Assembly: GCA_039029735.1 (NCBI GenBank)
Contig: JBCCFL010000002.1
Location: forward strand, 124,001-188,000
Source of the DNA: CADEDH01 sp039029735
GTDB taxonomy: Bacteria; Actinomycetota; Acidimicrobiia; Acidimicrobiales; SZUA-35
Direction: 5' to 3'
Length of the DNA stretch: 64,000 bases
Positions 25,254 through 34,204 of the stretch are shown here, piece by piece. Below the pieces are notes generated by a model. It was not told where the DNA came from. It was given only the letters and a program-made list of their open reading frames with translations, and did no database searches. Both the position numbers and the translations under genes were made by a program. Within the stretch, counting starts at the first letter, position 1; each line of letters opens with the position of its first letter.

Positions 25254-25894
25254 CGCTCGCCTCCCCCCGGATCCGTCGCCTGATCGGCATTGCCGGCGCC
25301 CTTGCCGCCGTGTGCGGCGTGATCTGGGTGATCGGATGGTGGACCGATCTTCTCGTGCTCCGGTTCGCCGGCCTCATGCTTGGTGCCGGAACGTTCCTCC
25401 CGCTTCCGGCCGACACCTTCGTGCTGGCGGTGTCGCCGAACCTGCATCCCGTGACGGTGGGGGTGGTGGGCGGGCTCGCCAACACCGCAGCCGTGCTCGT
25501 GGAGCGATCGTGGATCCGGACCCTCGTCGACCATCCTGCGTTCGCCCGGTTCTCGGCGTTCTTCGACACGAGCCGGGTGGTGGGATGGACCAGCCGCAAC
25601 ATGTTCGTCGCCTTGTTGGTCGGTGCTGCCTCGTTCATCCCGTTCGAGCCCTTCCGGCTCATCGCCGTGATGCGCGACTACTCCCCATGGCGCTACGCCC
25701 TGGCCACCTTCATCGCCCGGGGCGGTCGCTACTACGTGCTGGCGGCCCTGGGAAACGTGTTGCTCGACATCGGCATCCTCCAGCAGGCGATCTGGGTGGC
25801 CTTCGCTTTGTTCCTCGTCGGTGTGTGGCGGATGCTGGTACGCCTCATCCGCATGAGGCGCGAACCAGCGCCGCTTCCCGAGGCGCACCAGTGA
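25250..25894 (+). CDS. VTT/DedA-like integral membrane protein
   Basis: A 214-residue polytopic membrane protein with about five helices. Recognisable are the re-entrant-like segment FLPLPADTFVLAVSPN and the motif SFIPFEPFRLIAV followed by RGGRYYVLAALGN, which resemble the VTT (SNARE-associated) domain of DedA proteins. DedA members flip or scramble phospholipids or undecaprenyl phosphate. It overlaps the phospholipase-D-like gene by ATGA, so the two are translated together. Family placement is by motif and topology, so the exact role is inferred. Confidence 0.7.
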   Translation: MTLASPRIRRLIGIAGALAAVCGVIWVIGWWTDLLVLRFAGLMLGAGTFLPLPADTFVLAVSPNLHPVTVGVVGGLANTAAVLVERSWIRTLVDHPAFARFSAFFDTSRVVGWTSRNMFVALLVGAASFIPFEPFRLIAVMRDYSPWRYALATFIARGGRYYVLAALGNVLLDIGILQQAIWVAFALFLVGVWRMLVRLIRMRREPAPLPEAHQ

Positions 25895-25925
25895 CCAGTC
25901 TTCACGTCCCCACCATGATCCGAAC

Positions 25926-26327
25926 GTGACCGACGAGACGGGCCGGGAGGCGCTCGATCGGGTGCTGTTGTCGCTCTATCCCACCGCGGAGATCGACGGC
26001 GTCACCGCAACGGCACGGTTCGAGCCCCAACCCGAGCACCGGGGCAACCCAGGCTGGCTCCAGGGAGGACTGGCAGCGGCCGTACTCGACCACGTGTGCG
26101 CCCGGGCGGCTGCCGCTGCGCTCGACGCACGCGTGGTCACGGCCACGCTCGATCTGCGCTACCGACGTCCTGTGGCGATCGCGGATGGCCCCTACACCGT
26201 GCGCGCCGAGGCCGCCGCCAACCGCCCCCGAAGCCGAATGGTGCGGGTGGTCGGCGCAATCCTCGGCCCCGACACCGGCCATCTGGTGGAGGCCAAGGCC
26301 CTGTTCGTGGTCAGGCCTGGTGGGTGA
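25926..26327 (+). CDS. PaaI/hotdog-fold thioesterase
   Basis: A 133-residue 4HBT-like thioesterase expected to hydrolyse an acyl-CoA or aryl-CoA. HRGNPGWLQGGLAAAVLDHV matches the PaaI motif (G-x-x-G-G near the active helix), followed by the strand TATLDLRYRRPVAI. The start is GTG with CATGAT 6 nt upstream. The MFS gene begins 3 nt after the stop, so the two form an operon, perhaps coupling thioester clean-up to export, though this is guesswork. Confidence 0.85.
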   Translation: MTDETGREALDRVLLSLYPTAEIDGVTATARFEPQPEHRGNPGWLQGGLAAAVLDHVCARAAAAALDARVVTATLDLRYRRPVAIADGPYTVRAEAAANRPRSRMVRVVGAILGPDTGHLVEAKALFVVRPGG

Positions 26328-26330
26328 CCC

Positions 26331-27611
26331 ATGACTGATGCCACCCAACCCAAGGCCGACAACGCGGGGTCGGTGCTGGCACCACTCCGCCGCCCTCGGT
26401 TGCGGCGAATGGTGTTCGCCCAGTTCCTGGCCGAACTCGGTGACGGCATCTCGCTCGTCGCGCTTCCCCTGTACGTATGGGCCCGCACCGGCTCCGAGGT
26501 CTGGACGGCGCTGACGTTCGGAATCGAGCTGAGCCTCGGCGTCGTGTTCTCCATCGTCGGCGGTGTGCTGGCCGACGCCTTCGACCGCCAGCGCGTACTG
26601 CTTGTGTCCTATGTCGTTCGAGGCACGCTGTTGGTCGGCGCCTTCGCCGTCGATCCGCTGCTCGCTGCGGTCACCCTGGGCGTGTCGGCCCGGGCCCTGG
26701 CCATGGTCGACAACCCATCGTTCGATGCCCTGATCCCCGGCCAGGCCGATGGCGACCTACAGCAGGTGGTGGCGCTCCGCAGGCTCATCCAGGCGGTCTC
26801 GATCACGATCGGGCCCGGCGTCGGTGCCTTGGCCGTGTGGCTCATCGGGCCGCGACCGTCGCTGTTGCTCAACGCGATCACGTTCCTGATCGCCTTCATC
26901 ATCCTCGTCAGCGTGCGCCGCCTCGACGCAACCTACGCCGAACGTCGCCTGGCACGGGAGGGGTCGTCCTGGGGTGCCACGATCAGCGAGCTCGTCGGCG
27001 GCATGGGGGTGACGCTGCGGACGCCGGGCGTGCGCCGGCTCGTGGCCTACCTCACGCTCGTGATGGCCACCGTTGGCCTCCTGATGGCATCAGCAGTGGT
27101 GTACTACGAGAGCGAGCTCGACGCCGCCGACTACTGGTACGGCCTCGCCATCGCCGCATTCGGGGTGGGAAGCGCACTCGGGCTCGGCATCGCCGGCTCC
27201 CGCAATCTGCGGTGGCCGCTGCCCCGCATCATCGTGGTGGCCACGCCGCTCTACGCCGTGGCGTGTGCCATCGGTGGGGCCGTGGAGTGGCCGGCTGTGC
27301 TTGCCATCAGCTGGTTCATCTGGGGCTTGCTGCTCGGCCCTGAGGCCGTGGCGAGCGAAACGTTCTTCATCAGCCGCATCACTGAAGCGGAGCGAGGCCG
27401 GGCCTTTGCCGGCCTCGGCCTCGCCAACTCGCTCGGGATGGCGATCGGATCGCTGTCGGCGGCGCCTCTGCTCGGGGCCTTCACGGCCCGCACCGTGATC
27501 CTCGGCACGGGGGTGGTGGTGTTCTCGGCGATCCTGATCTGGATCCGGCCCGCCCTCGAAGGGGCGCGCTGGCCCGGCACCGAACCGGTGATCGCTATCG
27601 ACGACGCATGA
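26331..27611 (+). CDS. MFS transporter, MFS_3 (enterobactin exporter-like) type
   Basis: A 426-residue permease with twelve helices. RMVFAQFLAELGDGISLVAL begins helix 1, as in the EntS/MFS_3 class. The loop 2-3 motif is GGVLADAFDRQRVLLVSY, and helix 11 carries GRAFAGLGLANSLGMAIGS. Members export siderophores, macrolides or other small molecules. It follows the thioesterase by 3 nt. Its end overlaps the convergent nitroreductase gene by 17 bp with no room for a separate terminator. The substrate is unknown. Confidence 0.88.
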   Translation: MTDATQPKADNAGSVLAPLRRPRLRRMVFAQFLAELGDGISLVALPLYVWARTGSEVWTALTFGIELSLGVVFSIVGGVLADAFDRQRVLLVSYVVRGTLLVGAFAVDPLLAAVTLGVSARALAMVDNPSFDALIPGQADGDLQQVVALRRLIQAVSITIGPGVGALAVWLIGPRPSLLLNAITFLIAFIILVSVRRLDATYAERRLAREGSSWGATISELVGGMGVTLRTPGVRRLVAYLTLVMATVGLLMASAVVYYESELDAADYWYGLAIAAFGVGSALGLGIAGSRNLRWPLPRIIVVATPLYAVACAIGGAVEWPAVLAISWFIWGLLLGPEAVASETFFISRITEAERGRAFAGLGLANSLGMAIGSLSAAPLLGAFTARTVILGTGVVVFSAILIWIRPALEGARWPGTEPVIAIDDA

Positions 27612-28005
27612 CGAGCACCGGGATCGTGCGATCGGTCTTGGCCGCGTACTCGGTGAACTGGGGCATGACTGCGGCCTGTGTGTCGTAGAGCCGGTCGCGC
27701 TCGGCCCCCTCGGCCTCGATGGCCGTCACGTCGATCGTGTCGGCTCCCACCTCGATCGTGGTCGCGGGGTTCGCCTTGAGGTTGTGGTACCAGGCGGGAT
27801 TGTCGGGGGCGCCGGCCTTGGAGGCGAAGATCACCCAGTCGTCGCCGTCGCCGAGGTAGACGAGCGGCGTCACCCGCTCGGTGCCGCTCTTGGCTCCGGT
27901 GTGGTGCACGAGGATCATGGGCGCACCCTCGAAGTTGCCGCCGACCTTGCCGCCGTTGGCGCGGAACTCCTCGATCACCTGTTTGTTGAACTCGTTCATG
28001 TCCAC
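27595..28005 (-). CDS. Deazaflavin (F420)-dependent nitroreductase family protein
   Basis: A 136-residue split-beta-barrel protein of the Ddn/Rv3547 family, which uses reduced F420 to reduce quinones or nitro compounds. Family marks: MILVHHTGAKSGTERVTPLVYLGDGDDW, here split at G-A-K-S-G, then ASKAGAPDNPAWYHNL and ANPATTIEVG. The start is GTG at 28005 with GAGGAGG 8 nt upstream. It is divergent from ilvD and convergent with the MFS gene, overlapping its end by 17 bp. The presence of this family implies that the organism makes F420, consistent with Actinobacteria. Confidence 0.92.
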   Translation of the reverse strand: MDMNEFNKQVIEEFRANGGKVGGNFEGAPMILVHHTGAKSGTERVTPLVYLGDGDDWVIFASKAGAPDNPAWYHNLKANPATTIEVGADTIDVTAIEAEGAERDRLYDTQAAVMPQFTEYAAKTDRTIPVLVMRRR

Positions 28006-28081
28006 GGTGGTGGCCTCCTCGGATGTCGTGACGTCGTCTCGCCAGCAACCCTATTGGGGCGTACGGCATGCCCATCGCCGC

Positions 28082-28087
28082 TAGGTT
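28082..28087 (+). promoter_or_regulatory. -10 box TAGGTT for ilvD
   Basis: TAGGTT is followed by 8 nt and the ATG at 28096. This sets the start of ilvD and leaves almost no leader, so neither attenuation nor a riboswitch can control it. Confidence 0.5.
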
Positions 28088-28095
28088 CTGTGCCC

Positions 28096-29808
28096 ATGTC
28101 CGAGCACAGCAACGGAACGGCCGTCCAGATCAACAAGTGGTCGTCGCGGATCACGCAGCCTCCGAGCCAGGGCGCATCCCAGGCGATGCTGTACGGCGCC
28201 GGCCTCACCAAGGACGACATGTCCAAGGCGCAGGTGGGCATTGCCGCGATGTGGTACGAGGGCAACACGTGCAACATGCACCTCGACGAGCTCGGCAATC
28301 ACGTGAAGCGTGGCGTGACCGATGCCGGCATGGTTGGCATGCGCTTCCATACGGTCGGGGTGTCCGACGGCATGTCGATGGGGACCGACGGCATGAGCTT
28401 CTCGCTCCAGAGCCGCGACCTCATCGCCGACTCGATCGAGACTGTGGTCGGAGCCCAGTGGTACGACGCAGTGGTGACCATCCCGGGATGCGACAAGAAC
28501 ATGCCCGGCTGCGCCATGGCCATGGGCCGCCTCGATCGCCCGGCGATCATGGTCTACGGCGGCACGATCGCTCCTGGCCGGGCCATGGTGAGCGGCAAGG
28601 AGGAGAAGCTCGACGTCGTCTCCGCCTTCCAGAGCTACGGCCAAGCCCTGGCCGGCACGATCACCGAAGAGGATCGCCAGGCCATCGTCGACCACGCCAT
28701 TCCCGGCGCCGGGGCCTGCGGCGGCATGTACACCGCCAACACGATGGCGGCCGCCATCGAGGTGATGGGCCTGTCACTGCCGTACTCGTCGTCAACCCCA
28801 GCGCTCGACAAGGCCAAGGTCGACGAGTGCATCGACGTTGGCACGGCGATCCGTCAGCTCCTGGAGAACGAGCTCACCCCGCGCAAGATCGTCACCCGCC
28901 AGTCGCTCGAGAACGCGATGGTCGTGACGATGGCTCTCGGCGGTTCCACCAACGCCGTGCTTCACCTCATCGCCATCGCCCGCAGCTTCGAGCTCGATCT
29001 CACGATCGACGACTGGCTCGCAGTGGCGAACCGTGTGCCGTTGCTCGCGGATCTGAAGCCCTCCGGCCAGTACGTGATGGAGGAGTTGCACGAGGTGGGC
29101 GGCGTGCCCGGCGTGATGAAGTACCTCCTGGATCAGGAGTTCCTCGACGGTGATCAGATGACCGTGACCGGTCGCACGATCGCCCAGAACCTCGATGCCG
29201 CCCCGAGCCTCCACGAGGGCCAGCCGGTGGTGGCCACGATCGACAACTCGGTCAAGGCGCGTGGCCACATCTCGATCCTGCGCGGCAACCTCGCCCCCGG
29301 CGGCGCCGTCGGCAAGATCACCGGTAAGCAGGGCCTCCGCTTCGAGGGCCCGGCCCGCGTGTTCGACTCCGAGGAGGACATGCTCGCCGGTCTCGAGCAG
29401 GGCCAGATCACCTCGGGCGACGTGATCGTGATCCGCTACGAGGGCCCCACCGGTGGTCCCGGCATGCCGGAGATGCTCACCCCGACCTCGGCCCTGGCCG
29501 GCGCTGGCTTCCTCGACGACGTGGCGCTCATCACCGACGGCCGCTTCTCCGGCGGCAGCCACGGTTTCATCATCGGCCACGTCGTGCCTGAGGCACAGGA
29601 GGGAGGCCCGATCGCCCTGGTCGAGAACGGCGACGTGATCACGATCGACGACGAGACCCACGTGATCTCCATGGCCGTCTCAGACGAGGAGTTGGCCCGG
29701 CGCCAGTCGGCCTGGACCAAGCCCCCCTACAAAGCCACCGCCGGCACGCTGTGGAAGTACATCAAGGTGGTCGAAGACGCGAGCCACGGCTGCGTCACCG
29801 ACGGCTGA
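28096..29808 (+). CDS. ilvD: Dihydroxy-acid dehydratase
   Basis: A 570-residue iron-sulfur dehydratase of branched-chain amino-acid synthesis, converting 2,3-dihydroxyisovalerate or 2,3-dihydroxy-3-methylvalerate to the 2-oxo acids. The cluster cysteines are seen in EGNTCNMHL, IPGCDKNMPGC and GACGGMYTANTMAA. The C-terminal RYEGPTGGPGMPEML and DGRFSGGSHGFIIGHV are diagnostic. Length is standard. No other ilv genes are near, so it stands as a single transcription unit. The ATG at 28096 is preferred over longer starts because of the -10 box 8 nt before it. Confidence 0.97.
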   Translation: MSEHSNGTAVQINKWSSRITQPPSQGASQAMLYGAGLTKDDMSKAQVGIAAMWYEGNTCNMHLDELGNHVKRGVTDAGMVGMRFHTVGVSDGMSMGTDGMSFSLQSRDLIADSIETVVGAQWYDAVVTIPGCDKNMPGCAMAMGRLDRPAIMVYGGTIAPGRAMVSGKEEKLDVVSAFQSYGQALAGTITEEDRQAIVDHAIPGAGACGGMYTANTMAAAIEVMGLSLPYSSSTPALDKAKVDECIDVGTAIRQLLENELTPRKIVTRQSLENAMVVTMALGGSTNAVLHLIAIARSFELDLTIDDWLAVANRVPLLADLKPSGQYVMEELHEVGGVPGVMKYLLDQEFLDGDQMTVTGRTIAQNLDAAPSLHEGQPVVATIDNSVKARGHISILRGNLAPGGAVGKITGKQGLRFEGPARVFDSEEDMLAGLEQGQITSGDVIVIRYEGPTGGPGMPEMLTPTSALAGAGFLDDVALITDGRFSGGSHGFIIGHVVPEAQEGGPIALVENGDVITIDDETHVISMAVSDEELARRQSAWTKPPYKATAGTLWKYIKVVEDASHGCVTDG

Positions 29809-29880
29809 CGGCAGCGCGCGCACCGGGCGCGGCCACGAGTTGATCGAGGCACCCGAGCTGGGATCTGGCATGCTCGGCCG

Positions 29881-31758
29881 ATGACTGTTGCCAGCCCAGA
29901 CGCCGAGGCGGCGGTGGACTCGTTCAGCTGGGGCCGCGTCGTTCGTCTCTTCACGCCCCATCGGGCGCGACTCACCCTCGTCATTGCGCTCGTGCTCGCG
30001 GTGGCCGCCGTCGGGGTGGTCAACCCGCTCCTGATCCGCGTTGTGTTCGATCAGGGGCTGTTCCCCTCCGATGGTGGGGCCACCGACTTCGGCTTGGTGG
30101 TCACGCTCGCCGCTGTGATGCTCGGCGTCACCTTCGCCAGCGGCGCGCTCGGGGTGTGGCGCACCATTGCCACGAACCGTCTCGGCCAAGACGTGCTGCG
30201 TGATCTGCGCGACCGGCTCTACGGCCACCTGCAGAAGCTGTCGCTCTCGTTCTACGCCGGGGCGCGCACCGGCGACCTCCAGTCGCGCATCACCAGCGAC
30301 GTCGGCGGGATCCAGAACGCAGTGACCAGCACCGTGTCGAACATCTTGTCGAATGCGGTCACCTTCGCAAGCGCGCTCGTTGCGATGCTGTTTCTCTCGG
30401 TGCCACTCACCGGTCTCGCCCTTCTCACCGTGCCGCTGTTCGTGGTGGCCACGCGCTGGGTGGGGTCGAGGCGGGAGCGGTACACGGCACAGACCCAGGC
30501 CGCCACAGCCGAGATGACCGTCGTCACCCAGGAGACGCTGTCGGTGTCGGGCATCACGCTCGCGCGGTTGTTCGGGCGTCAGGACCGCGAGGTGGAGCGG
30601 TTCCAGGCGGCGAACCGGCGCCTGGCTGAGGCGGCAACGGCGCAGCAGGTGATCGGTCAGGCGTTCTTCACCGTGATCCAGGCCTTCATGGGGGCCACGC
30701 CGGTGCTGATCTACCTCGTGGCCGGTTGGCTGCTCGACCGAGGGAGCGGGCTCACCGCGGGCACGATCGTGGCGTTCACCACCCTCCAGGGTCAGTTGTT
30801 CTTCCCGGTGGCCCGGCTGCTGGAGACCACCGTGGAACTGCAGTCCAGCCGGGCGCTCTTCCGGCGGATCTTCGAGTACATCGACACCGAGCCCGACATC
30901 ACCGAAGCCGATGATCCGGTGGAACTCACCCGGGATCGGGCCCAGGGGGTGGTTGGCTTCGACGACGTGCACTTCGCCTACGAGGCCGCCGAGGCCGAGG
31001 TGCTGGCCGGCGTCGACTTCGAGGCTCGACCCGGCCAACTGGTGGCCTTCGTCGGCCCGTCAGGGTCGGGGAAGTCCACGGTGCTGAACCTGGCAGCTCG
31101 GCTGTACGACCCCGCCAGCGGTCGGGTCACCGTGGACGGGGTGGACCTGCGGGATCTGTCGTTCCCGTCGGTCGCCGACCTCATGGGGTTCGTGACCCAG
31201 GAGAGCTACCTGTTCGCTGGTTCGTTGCGCGACAACATCAGCTATGCCCGGCCCGGCGCCACCGACGCCGAGATCGAGAAGGCGGCTCGGGCGGCGGCCA
31301 TTCACGACCGAATCGTCGAGCTCGAGGATGGCTACGACACCTTGGTGGGTGAGCGCGGCTTCCGGTTGTCGGGCGGTGAGCGGCAGCGGATCGCCATCGC
31401 ACGTGTGCTGCTGCACGAGCCCCGCATCCTGATCCTCGACGAGGCGACCTCAGCCCTCGACACCGCATCGGAACGGCGGATCCAGTCGGCGCTGGGAGAG
31501 CTGGTGAGTGGCCGTACCACCTTGGCCGTGGCCCACCGCCTGTCCACGATCCAGGCCGCCGATGTGATCCACGTGTTCGGGCGGGGCCGCATTGTCGAGT
31601 CCGGCACGCACGACGAGCTGCTGGCGGCAGGCGGCGCCTACGCCGATCTCTACCGTGAACAGTTCGGCGGCGGCGAGATCGAAACCACCTGTGCCGACGG
31701 CGTGGTGTATCGCGACGGGCGCTGCCAGTACTTCGCCGTCGGTGCCGGCGCTGGGTAG
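29881..31758 (+). CDS. ABC exporter, fused membrane and ATPase domains
   Basis: A 625-residue half-transporter that would work as a homodimer. The six-helix membrane domain covers about 15-320. The ATPase domain (about 355-600) has Walker A GPSGSGKST, the signature LSGGERQR, Walker B ILILDEATSALD and the H-loop in VAHRLST. The type is MdlB/lipid-A-exporter-like; drugs or lipids are typical cargo. The last 25 residues carry an unusual pair of cysteines (TCADGVVYRDGRC). CATGCT lies 6 nt before the ATG. A long hairpin spans the stop codon. Confidence 0.93.
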   Translation: MTVASPDAEAAVDSFSWGRVVRLFTPHRARLTLVIALVLAVAAVGVVNPLLIRVVFDQGLFPSDGGATDFGLVVTLAAVMLGVTFASGALGVWRTIATNRLGQDVLRDLRDRLYGHLQKLSLSFYAGARTGDLQSRITSDVGGIQNAVTSTVSNILSNAVTFASALVAMLFLSVPLTGLALLTVPLFVVATRWVGSRRERYTAQTQAATAEMTVVTQETLSVSGITLARLFGRQDREVERFQAANRRLAEAATAQQVIGQAFFTVIQAFMGATPVLIYLVAGWLLDRGSGLTAGTIVAFTTLQGQLFFPVARLLETTVELQSSRALFRRIFEYIDTEPDITEADDPVELTRDRAQGVVGFDDVHFAYEAAEAEVLAGVDFEARPGQLVAFVGPSGSGKSTVLNLAARLYDPASGRVTVDGVDLRDLSFPSVADLMGFVTQESYLFAGSLRDNISYARPGATDAEIEKAARAAAIHDRIVELEDGYDTLVGERGFRLSGGERQRIAIARVLLHEPRILILDEATSALDTASERRIQSALGELVSGRTTLAVAHRLSTIQAADVIHVFGRGRIVESGTHDELLAAGGAYADLYREQFGGGEIETTCADGVVYRDGRCQYFAVGAGAG

Positions 31759-31778
31759 GGGTGCCAGACGCCGGCGCC
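31741..31778 (+). terminator. Hairpin spanning the ABC exporter stop codon
   Basis: GGTGCCGGCG (31741-31750) pairs with CGCCGGCGCC (31769-31778), 10 bp with one G-U pair. The TAG stop lies in the 18-nt loop. Confidence 0.45.
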
Positions 31779-31841
31779 ATGTGACCGGCCAGTGACCAGG
31801 GACTACAGTCGCTCCCCGACGCGAGCAGGGGAGATGTCGCC

Positions 31842-33566
31842 ATGGGCACGAACTGGATCATCGAGGGTGAGGTCGATGAGCGGTGGCCGATCTACACCCG
31901 GGGCAACGTCGGCGAGGTGTTCCCCGAGGTGGTCACCCCGTTCAGCTACTTCCATGGTGTGGTGCCGGCCGAGCGGGCCTGGCGCGACACCTACACCAAG
32001 CTCGGCATCGCCACCCCCGACGACTTCTCCGGCGACGACCCGGTGATCCTCGGCCTGTTCGCGGGCTACACGTACCTGAACCTTTCGTATCTTCGGATGA
32101 TGGGCGTGCGCGCCCCCGGGTCGTCGGCCGAGGCGATCGACACGACGTTCTTCGGTGAGGGCGATCCGCCCCCCTACGTACCCCGCAAGGGCGACAAGAG
32201 CATCCGGTCCAGTATCAAGATCCTCCGTACCGTGATGAAGGCCCTCGACCAGAAGGGCCTGCCCGACGCGGCCAAGGACAGCTTCGGTCGGGCGGCGGCT
32301 CAGGAGGCGGCGCGTCCGTCGCTGGACGCGTCGGACGAGGAGCTGTTCGCCTTCATGGATCAGTTCCGGTCGGAGTTCGAGGGCGTGTTCGGCAACCACA
32401 TGGAGACCACGGCGCTCGCCGCCATCGTGTCGGGTGTGTTGGCCGACGCCGCCACGGCGGCAGGGGAACCTGGATTGGTCACCCACCTGATCGGTTCGGC
32501 CGGTGAGGTCCACTCTGCCCAGTACGCCAATGCCCTCTACGCCATTTCCCGCACGGTGGCCGACAACGATGCGCTGGTTGCTGCCTTCGACGGCGGGGTG
32601 AACGGGCTGCTCCATCGGTTGCGGCCCATGCCCGAAGCCGAGCAGTTCCTCGGCGAGTTCGACGCCTTCATCGCCGAGCACGGCCAGCGTGGCCCGAACG
32701 ACTGGGAGTTGTCGGCCCGAACGTGGGACAACACACCCGAACTGGCGCTGGCCGCGATCGACTCGATGCGCCGGGCCGACCACGACCTCTCACCCGGTCA
32801 GCGCCTGGCCGACGACGCACAGCGCCGGGCCGACGCGATCGCCAAGGTGCGCCCCCACCTGGGGTTCATGGACAAGCGCAACTTCGACAAGGCCATCGAA
32901 TCGGTCGGTGCGTGGAGCCAAGGCCGCGAAGCCACCCGCGACCGGGCGGTCCGGTTCACGATGCCGATGAAGCAGGTGTTCCGCGAGCTGGTGCGACGGG
33001 CCGCCGAGCGAGGCGGCGAACCCGACCCGGTGAAGGTCGCGCTGCTCGATCCAGTCGACGAGCTGCCGGCCTACGTGGCCGATCCTGCCTCGATGATGGA
33101 TGTGATCGCGGAGCGGGGTGCGCTGTTCGACCGGTACTCGGCCATCGAGCCACCCTTCTTCGTCACCGAGCAGGCCGACGTGCCGACGCTCGAGGAGATG
33201 GAGGCCACGAAGGCCGAGGCGGCGGGGGCCGCTGAGGTCGGGGCGGTGCTCACCGGCAGTGCGGGTTGCCAAGGCGTGGCGCGGGGCACCGCCCGCGTGG
33301 TGCTCGACCCGGCCGATGGATCTGACCTCGAACCGGGCGAGATCCTGGTGGCCCCTCTCACCGACCCGTCGTGGACGCCTCTGTTCCTGCCAGCCTCGGC
33401 CGTGGTGGTGAATGTCGGGGCGCTCATGAGCCATGCGGTGATCGTGGCCCGAGAGCTGGGCATCCCCTGTGTGGTTGCCGTCGACGGCGCCACCGAGCGC
33501 ATCGAGACCGGGATGGAGATCGAGGTCGACGGCACCGCTGGCACCGTGACCGTGGTGGCCGCCTGA
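31842..33566 (+). CDS. PEP-utilising enzyme mobile-domain protein without ATP-grasp domain
   Basis: A 574-residue protein. The C-terminal 90 residues are the swivelling phosphohistidine domain of PEP-utilising enzymes: GALMSHAVIVARELGIPCVV with the histidine at 531. The preceding 450 residues are helical and resemble the middle domain of rifampicin phosphotransferases and similar proteins, with HMETTALAAIVSGVLAD and QRGPNDWELSARTW as landmarks. The N-terminal ATP-grasp domain that would phosphorylate the histidine is absent. The protein therefore needs a partner kinase, or has lost phosphotransfer. TACAGT (31804-31809) and AGGGGAG 8 nt before the ATG give a normal promoter and ribosome site. 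Confidence 0.82.
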   Translation: MGTNWIIEGEVDERWPIYTRGNVGEVFPEVVTPFSYFHGVVPAERAWRDTYTKLGIATPDDFSGDDPVILGLFAGYTYLNLSYLRMMGVRAPGSSAEAIDTTFFGEGDPPPYVPRKGDKSIRSSIKILRTVMKALDQKGLPDAAKDSFGRAAAQEAARPSLDASDEELFAFMDQFRSEFEGVFGNHMETTALAAIVSGVLADAATAAGEPGLVTHLIGSAGEVHSAQYANALYAISRTVADNDALVAAFDGGVNGLLHRLRPMPEAEQFLGEFDAFIAEHGQRGPNDWELSARTWDNTPELALAAIDSMRRADHDLSPGQRLADDAQRRADAIAKVRPHLGFMDKRNFDKAIESVGAWSQGREATRDRAVRFTMPMKQVFRELVRRAAERGGEPDPVKVALLDPVDELPAYVADPASMMDVIAERGALFDRYSAIEPPFFVTEQADVPTLEEMEATKAEAAGAAEVGAVLTGSAGCQGVARGTARVVLDPADGSDLEPGEILVAPLTDPSWTPLFLPASAVVVNVGALMSHAVIVARELGIPCVVAVDGATERIETGMEIEVDGTAGTVTVVAA

Positions 33567-33634
33567 TCAGCAGGCCGCCCGAGGTCACAAATCCGATTTG
33601 ATCTGGAGGTGCCCGCGCGCCGATAGCTCCAGGC

Positions 33635-34204
33635 ATGAGCTTCGCCGAACCGATCTGTCCGGACTGTCCTGCCCCTCTGGTTCTCACCCACACCGGCACC
33701 CTCGACAGCTGGGTGTGCCCGACGGGCCACGGCCTCGGTCTGACGCTCACCGAATCGTACGAGCAGCTCCAGGAGGACGAGATCCGCGAGCTGTGGCAGC
33801 TGGTGCGGCATCCGGCGGCCACCGAGGCGAACCGCGCGTGTCCGATGTGTCGGAGAGCGATGCGCCTCGTCGACGCCGAGTACGACAGCGACGAAGCGCT
33901 GGCCGGAGAGGCCGGTGACGGCCCGGCCGAAGGGTCGGTCGAGCTCGACGTGTGTGAGCCGTGCCAGGTGCTGTGGTTCGAACAGGGCGAGTTGGAGGCC
34001 TTCCCGGAGGATCTCCCCGACCCGGAGCCGACCGGGGAGGAACTGCAGGCCCTGGCCACGATCCGCGAGACGTTCGGCCAGTCACTGGTCGACGCCTACG
34101 AGGCTCGGGAGGCGTCGAAGGTCTCCGAGCAGATCTATCGTCGTTTCCTGCGACGGAGCCGGGTGCTCCATTCGGCCACCGGCTGGATGACCTCTTCTCG
34201 CTAG
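33635..34204 (+). CDS. Zinc-ribbon protein (zf-TFIIB-like)
   Basis: A 189-residue protein with four cysteine knuckles. CPDC at 9-12 and CPTGH at about 28-32 form one ribbon. CPMC (about 70) and CEPC (about 107) form a second one, split by an acidic insert. The remainder is helical and charged. This resembles zf-TFIIB or rubredoxin-like metal sites. The function is unknown; nucleic-acid binding or a structural role are both possible. Its last 4 bp overlap the convergent SDR gene. Confidence 0.7.
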   Translation: MSFAEPICPDCPAPLVLTHTGTLDSWVCPTGHGLGLTLTESYEQLQEDEIRELWQLVRHPAATEANRACPMCRRAMRLVDAEYDSDEALAGEAGDGPAEGSVELDVCEPCQVLWFEQGELEAFPEDLPDPEPTGEELQALATIRETFGQSLVDAYEAREASKVSEQIYRRFLRRSRVLHSATGWMTSSR

